Origin: Gossypium raimondii
Lineage: Eukaryota; Streptophyta; Magnoliopsida; Malvales; Malvaceae
Direction of reading: 5' to 3'
Length of the DNA: 64,000 bases
Assembly: GCF_025698545.1 (NCBI RefSeq)
Contig: NC_068576.1
Span: 1,247,501 to 1,311,500, forward strand
The number at the start of each line of letters is the position of its first letter. The first letter of the stretch is position 1. Below the pieces are notes generated by a model. The model was not told where the DNA came from and made no database searches. It saw only the letters and a list, made by a program, of their open reading frames with translations. The translations under genes and the position numbers were made by a program. Shown in pieces: positions 58,150 to 64,000 of the stretch.

Positions 58150-58700
58150 TATTTTTTTTTGAAAGATAAATTTATTAATTCATTCAATGAATGGGACCAT
58201 ACAATTCAGAGAGAAAAAATAGCAAACACTCGTCGTAGATGGTGAAGGACAAGCTCCATCAACACAACAAAGGTTTTAACCTAAACATCAATCGAACATT
58301 ATGGCACATGGACAATTGGCTTTGTCACAACTCAAGCACAACATATTTGAAATGATTGCAAGCACTTAATACGATGATGAATCATCCCCGAATGGTCTAA
58401 AGCGGTGAGCAAAAATCGACAAAGAATCGAGCATTCACCAAATTAGAGAGGACGACAACAAAATCATCCCTAAAATCAATTGTAAAACTAAAATTACATG
58501 CATAAGCAAGACTAAAAAACATGCTACAAGAGTAGACAAAAACTTCTAAAACTAAATACTTATTAAACAATGGAAAAACAAAAAAATATAAAACTTAAGA
58601 CAACACGGGTCCAAACCGACACGTGAAATCATTTATTATTTTAAAAAACTCTCAAATTAGAAACAAATTAAGAAGTTAACGAAAAGCCACCCACTTTACA
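58150..58700 (-). mobile_element. LINE-like 3' end
   Basis: On the minus strand the segment ends AATTTATCTTTCAAAAAAAA, a poly(A)-like tail preceded by CATTGAATGAATTAATAAAT. The body is less AT-rich than the surroundings. This fits a truncated LINE or a retroposed transcript; no reverse-transcriptase domain is present, so the class is tentative. Confidence 0.4.
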
Positions 58701-59216
58701 AGAGAAACTATTGGTGGTAGGTATATTGCTGCACATTATTATAAATATTTTTTTATTTTTTGTATTTTTTATAAATGATTAAAATTGGTGCACATTGTTT
58801 TATCTATTTTTTAATTTGATATTATAATTTACTTTACGATGTTTAATTGTTTTTAAAGTTAAATATCCTTTATATCAATTTTTTAGGGATGAAAATAATA
58901 AAGAAGAGTAGTCCATCTTTCAAACATTAAATACATATATATTAATTATGCTAATTAATTAATATTTTGAATAATATTGTTTTGTATTAATTACATGATT
59001 TAAAATTAAAGTATACATTGAAATGTAAAAATGTTTTAATTATGATTTCAAATTTAGAAAAAAATATTATTTCACAATTAATTACATTAATTAAAATATA
59101 ATATTAAAAGAATAATGGCGTAGAATCACATTTATTAAAAATGAGGGACCTTTTTGTAAATTAAAAATTAATTCAGTTTTTTATATATAATAAAAAAGTC
59201 TTAAAATAAAGTTAAG
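58701..59216. other. AT-rich intergenic DNA, nothing recognised
   Basis: No gene or bounded element seen. Confidence 0.4.
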
Positions 59217-59224
59217 CGTATGAT

Positions 59225-59750
59225 TAGGGGTGTTCATTCGGTTAACTGACCGGTTAACCGACCCGAAATTGCTATAACCGAATTAACCGACCTTCTAAAA
59301 TTTTTAACCGTTAACCGAACCGAATTTAAAAAAAAATTAACCGAACCGAATTTTTTTCGGTTAATAAGGTCGGTTAACCGAATTAACCGAAAATTATGTG
59401 TTTTTTATTTTTGGTTAAAAATTACCCGAATTACCCGATTAACCGAATTAACCGAATTACCCGAAAATTACCCGAATTACCCGAAAATTACCCAAAAAGT
59501 TCGGTGTTGAGCTTGAGAAAATTTTGGGCCGGGTTTAATTTGACCTATTTTAGGCCCTACCCTGCAAAATTCGGTTTACCCAATTTTTTTTCGGTTAACC
59601 GACCGGTTTCGAACCGATTTAACCGTTAACGGAAAAAATCAAAAAAAATTAACCGACCCCCGACCGAATTTTTTCGGTTAACCGACCGATTAACCAAACT
59701 CAGTCGGTTAACCAAAAAAAATCGGGTTAACCGAATTATGCACAGCCCTA
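59225..59750. mobile_element. hAT-type MITE with perfect 8-bp target duplication
   Basis: CGTATGAT is present immediately left (59217-59224) and right (59751-59758). The element begins TAGGGGTGTTCATTCGGTTA and ends TAACCGAATTATGCACAGCC CTA, an imperfect terminal inverted repeat. The 526-bp interior is packed with GGTTAACCGA and ATTACCCGA palindromic repeats. An 8-bp duplication and TAGGGGTGT ends are hAT-superfamily hallmarks. The 77-codon frame inside is a repeat artefact. Confidence 0.88.
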
Positions 59751-59986
59751 CGTATGATGAGATGGAGGAGCAAAAAATGTGGAAACATGATATTAACATC
59801 AAAAATAAATTTGTCGTCCATATCTAAAATGACTAAACTAAGGCAATCGTTTCGTGAAAGACACATAATGCCACTCAGGACCATTCATGTCATGAATCCC
59901 TACCCAACCCATGTCGGTTGATTTTATTCCTATGGTCAAATTTGCTTGGAAGAAAACCCTAGTCCGACAAGAACGGTATTTTTGAA

Positions 59987-59997
59987 TATATAAATAG
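59987..59997 (+). promoter_or_regulatory. TATA box for the 60038 gene
   Basis: TATATAAATAG lies 41 bp before the ATG, so the 5' UTR would be only about 10-20 nt. Confidence 0.6.
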
Positions 59998-60037
59998 CTT
60001 TTAAGACTTTGGTACCTCACTCAACCCTGAAATAATA

Positions 60038-60316
60038 ATGTCGATTTGGGGGTCATTCAACAATGCAATATTCCCTGATTATTTTGGGGATGAATTTGGG
60101 TTGCCTCTGCCACCGCCGCAAAGCTCCATTATGAAAATCGGAGCAACAGCAACCCAACCATCAGAGTTGGGTAATACGGGGGTTACCAAAGCAGCCCTTA
60201 AGGACACAAACAATGGGTTGATGAGGTGCCTGAGGATGGCGGAGAAGAAGGGAGCATTAGCCTACGCTCCCATCTTTGATGGCTTGTATTGCTTTGAAAC
60301 TCTTGTGTACTACTGA
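60038..60316 (+). CDS. Unrecognised small protein, 92 aa
   Basis: I do not recognise this protein. It starts MSIWGSFNNAIFPDYFGDEF, has a proline-rich LPLPPPQSS stretch (about residues 23-31), a polar centre (ALKDTNNGLMRCLRMAEKKG, about 53-72) and a hydrophobic/aromatic end (YAPIFDGLYCFETLVYY). There is no signal peptide or membrane helix. Support for a real gene: a well-placed TATATAAATAG box, an AATAATAATG start context, amino-acid usage unlike the AT-rich background, and an AATAAA poly(A) signal at 60370-60375, 54 bp after the stop. It could instead be a captured fragment of a larger gene; no upstream exon is evident. Confidence 0.55.
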   Translation: MSIWGSFNNAIFPDYFGDEFGLPLPPPQSSIMKIGATATQPSELGNTGVTKAALKDTNNGLMRCLRMAEKKGALAYAPIFDGLYCFETLVYY

Positions 60317-60652
60317 TTTCAAGTAATCATTTTCCAAGTGGAATTTTTAGTTGTGTATTCCCCAAAGTTAATAAAATTTATTATCGCTAATTTGTGACTC
60401 CACATTTGTTCATTAGTATTAATTATCTCCGTAATTTTATTTAAATAATTTAATCAAATCATTATAAACACAAGTACTCAAAATTCACTCTAGATGAATT
60501 GATACATTACACTAACATATTACATAAAATACATAAAATATTAATAAATTAATATATCAATATATACATAACACAAAGTGTTAACAACTAAAATTCGTAT
60601 AAATATATAATAAAATTCAATAATTTTATTAAGTAGAAGATATACTAAAAAC

Positions 60653-61290
60653 TAGGCGTGATCAAAATTCGATTCGATTCAAAAAAATTAAAAGAAAAAT
60701 TTAATTTCGAATCAATCGAATCGAGTAATTCGAGTTTCGAGTTGAATTTTACAATTCGAAAAATTTGAATAACAGATTGGGGTAAATATCCTTTTGGTCC
60801 TTGTCAAATTGGTCTCTTTCTCAACAAAAATTACAAAAAAAAAATCAAAATAATTTTCAAAAATTTAAAATAATTTTTAAAATTCAAAATATTTATAAAA
60901 ATTCCAAAATTTATATTTTAAAAATTATAAAGAAAGTTAAACAATTAAACAGTTTCTAGAATAACAATTTTAAGGACCTAAATAAGTCAAACTTATCATA
61001 CTAAAGTTTTATTATTATTATTTTGCTTTGAATTTTTTTAAAAATATATATGGTTTCAAATTTATATGCTTTAATATGGAATTAGCTATACTGTAACAAA
61101 ATTTTAATTTGACATATTTAATTTTTTTAATTTAACTTGAACACTTTTACCTAATTTGACTCGACTTGAATTTCATTTCACTCAACTCGATTCGAAAAAA
61201 TTTTAAATCGAGTTAGGATGATAAAATAGGAGTCGTCAATTCGATTAACTCAAAACATTTTCACTTGATTCGATCGAACGCTCACTACTA
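60653..61290. mobile_element. hAT-like nonautonomous element (TTCGATTCGA family)
   Basis: Begins TAGGCGTGATCAAAATTCGA and ends (inverted) TAGTAGTGAGCGTTCGATCG. Flanking octamers CTAAAAAC and TTAAAAGC agree at six of eight positions. The interior has GGTCCTTGTCAAATTGGTCT and AAGGACCTAAATAAG. It is an inverted relative of 32081-32775. Confidence 0.6.
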
Positions 61291-62327
61291 TTAAAAGCCC
61301 TTCTTTTTATAAAAATAAGTTATTATGAAGATATTTTTTATTTAAAATTATTTAAAATTTAGAAGAAAAAAAATACTTGATGGAAATCAAACCCAAAACA
61401 CTAATTTTTTATTATCTTAATTTTATCATTTCAACCAAAGTCTTATTTACTTTTAAGATTTATTCTCATAAATATATTTGTTACATTTTTCACTCACATT
61501 CTAGATATATCATGACGTAATAATACTTTAAACATTTAAAAAGCAACACAAAATTACAAAATTTTCCTTTTAAACTTTGATTTTGTGTAATTTTATACAT
61601 AAAATTTTATTTGATTTACTTTTCATAAATCATCAACACCATTATTGATGTAACACCATTTTATATTTATCATTACATACACAAATAATTATATTTATCC
61701 AATGTAAAAATAAATTGATGTGTTTATTTCTTTAAATGTGTACAATTGAATCAAAATTATAGTTGCAATTATACATTTGAATCACAGTTAAAATTTCATG
61801 TGTATAATTGCTCCAAATTAAAATTGATATATCAAATTGCACATAGAATCAAAGTTCATATGCAATTTTGAGTTCTATCCCATTTTATTTTTCTATAATT
61901 ACGATTAAAAATGAAAATATTTCATAATTAGATTCGTGAAAGCATCTAAATTTAGTGTTTTTAAAGAAAATAAAATAAAGGTGATAGTGTTAGGTATAGT
62001 TTTAGTTCAAATTGTTGTTGGGATCCTTCTTATTTAAAATTTCAAATGATGACAAGGTATAATCTTATAATGTCATATACAATGTTTTAATAATCGAACT
62101 AGTGGTTGAACCAATCATACTATCGGTTTCCGATTCAATTGGTTTGATAAGTTCAACTACTAGACTAAAAATAAATAAATAATTAAATAATTAAAAATTC
62201 ATAAAAGATTAAAAAATAAAAAAAAATTATTAAATCAATTCAACTTGTTCAACTACCGTTTTTTTCCCATTTTTTTTTATTTTTATCAGTTTTGAGCAAT
62301 TTCTAATTCAATCGATTCAACCCCTAT
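61291..62327. other. AT-rich intergenic DNA, nothing recognised
   Basis: 61700-61900 resembles 30600-30760 (ATGTGTACAATTGAATCAAA; AATTGC.C.AAATTAAAAT), so a dispersed repeat is likely. No gene seen. Confidence 0.4.
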
Positions 62328-64000
62328 TGTAACACCCTAAACTCGACCCGATCACCGAATTTGAGTTACCATGTGCCACATTCGTTGCCGGAGCAACTAC
62401 AATCAATTCAAAAGTAATATATATTCACTAAGTATGATAAAATCAAACTATGAAAATCTTAATTTGCATATACCTTTATATGTATACATATCAACCGTAT
62501 ATATTTATTACTATTAGAATATAAAATATAACATTTGACTGTGACATCATTCAACTACTACAAAACTTAACCTATTAGGTACATGTCAATTATAAGTAAT
62601 TATTGAAAACTAACAAATATGGTTGAAGGCAGAATTATGGATTGGATGCTAAAGTCAATATACAGAAATCCTGATTTAGATCTAACCTATGCACAGAGAA
62701 AATAGATTGTATGTTGAGTAAAATATTTAGTGATATTTTTATAATTTAAGTAGATAATAATAACATTAACAATTCTACCAAAATAAACGTGTATATCTAT
62801 ATGTACATATCTACCAGGTACTTATAACCTGAAGTTACCGAACTTAACATTCTTGATAGTAAACTTGTTATGTGAACAAAACCACACTTCCTCTTCCTGC
62901 TTCCATACAATTCACATAGACAATTATAACACTTCATAATCCAATCCCAATCGCCGAATCCGATCACTGAACCCAAACTACAGAATATTACCACAAATAT
63001 TGGAATATAACACTTATAATTTATAGCAATCAATTTCATTTAATCAAGAACTCATGTCATAATTCCATGTATAATATGAAATACAACTAAAACCAAGTCT
63101 AAAATGAGCTTACAAAAATCTCTAAGGTTGATCGAGGATTTAAGAAGGACTAATTTGAAACTTTAACAAAATAAAAGGAAAAAGTGAAAATTAGGGGTCA
63201 CATGGCCAGGTGTCCAGGCTGTGTAATTCACTGTGACCGTGTAGGTTAAAAGTCCAATTTCTCTAAAAATCACATGGCCATGTGGCTAGGCTATGCAACA
63301 AGTTGAGGTCGTGTGGATCAATTTTTTACCATATCTACAGTACTCACACGGGCGTTTGGTCATCCCGTGTGACAATTGGGAATCGTGTGGCTAAAAGACT
63401 CCTATATTCCAGTGGTCACACGGTCGTGTCACCAGCCTATATGATGCAAGAATGTGCCATTAAGTATCAAACTTCATGCCAAATCAACTAATAGCTCAAT
63501 TGGTGCACATTTCGTCATTCAAACCTACATAAAACTAGTCTAAACACATCTAATACATCCATTTAATGAACCATGATACCGTACAAGCTATTCCACATGA
63601 AAAGGATACTTTGCTAAGCTTTACAACCTATGTATTTATCAACCACTCAACAAGACATATTAATCATCTTAACACTTCAAACTCAGCTAAAACATGACAT
63701 GTGTTAACTTCCTAATCATCTAACCAATATGTCTCATTGGCACCATTTCACAATAAGGTTATATAAGAATTACAAACCATTCAAGATCAAACACCATTCC
63801 TATATGCTTCAAATTATGCATAAGACTTACAAGATTTATAACAATTTATGTACCAAAGGCATCACTCATTTATACTGATTAACATATTTACCCAGACTAC
63901 TAATTTCAATCACTATTATAACACTCCATACCATATTCAAGCCTATTTATAATTTACTTATACTTAACCCAATACGTACACCATCATCATAGGATATAAA
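62328..64000 (-). mobile_element. Ty3/gypsy-type LTR, running off the window
   Basis: TGTAACACCCTAAACTCGAC at 62328 is the reverse complement of the LTR terminus form seen at 3280-3295 (GGGTTAGGGGTGTTACA), so the LTR probably reads on the minus strand. Within it, 63195-63440 repeats CACATGGCC, CACACGGGC and GTCGTGT motifs typical of cotton LTRs. No polymerase sequence is reached before the window ends. Confidence 0.55.

Noticed and set aside
59396-59629. 77-codon frame rich in N, P and R
   Set aside because: It is translation of the GGTTAACCGA/ATTACCCGA repeats inside the hAT MITE.
1-64000. tRNA or rRNA genes
   Set aside because: I saw no cloverleaf with A and B boxes or rRNA core sequence by eye; tRNA-like matches were only retroelement primer-binding sites. 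A tRNAscan run was not possible.

Overview
The window is nuclear DNA of a flowering plant. It holds intron-containing genes with GT-AG splicing (plus one AT-AC intron), TATA boxes about 90 bp upstream of start codons, a plastid-DNA insertion, and a dense AT-rich background of LTR retrotransposons and small inverted-repeat elements. The repeat families (LTRs ending in GGTTAGGGGTGTTACA, the GGATTTAGCCCGGACGGGT repeat, the 40-bp CACGTG palindrome array) look to me like those of cotton and other Malvaceae. That is recognition from memory, not a database result.

Layout. 1-6.9 kb is nested Ty3/gypsy LTR debris with two short-period arrays. 6.9-45.3 kb is a degenerating tandem cluster of genes for secreted desiccation-related proteins of the PCC13-62 type (ferritin-like fold). 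It has three intact three-exon genes (A 10285-12438, C 24389-25492, D 35303-36427), one exon-1-only duplicate (B, 17931), one 5' remnant (F, 33166) and one exon-3 remnant (E, about 45050). Transposable elements separate them: MITEs, a CACTA-like element in the 3' UTR of D, copia and gypsy LTRs, a broken gypsy pol and a copia integrase fragment. A piece of chloroplast rpoC2 lies at 20.4 kb.

45.6-55.3 kb is a compact single-copy gene island: HSBP (minus), ALG3 (minus, 13 coding exons), TSPO (plus, divergent from ALG3) and an AlkB-like 2-oxoglutarate/Fe(II) oxygenase (minus, convergent with TSPO). HSBP carries what looks like an AT-AC, U12-type intron. 55.5-64 kb is repeat-rich again: a broken plant-mobile-domain gene, several hAT-like nonautonomous elements (one with a perfect 8-bp target duplication), a LINE-like tail, a small unrecognised 92-aa gene at 60038, and an LTR running off the right end.

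How the parts relate. The exon-3 relic E lies just 3' of HSBP. A partial HSBP copy lies just 3' of gene A. This suggests the cluster grew by segmental duplications that started beside HSBP. The intact cluster proteins lack some of the usual ferritin-like metal-ligand residues, while their promoters keep a shared block and RY (CATGCA) motifs typical of seed-maturation control. HSBP, TSPO and the desiccation-type genes are all from stress-related families, but nothing in the sequence shows that they are co-regulated.
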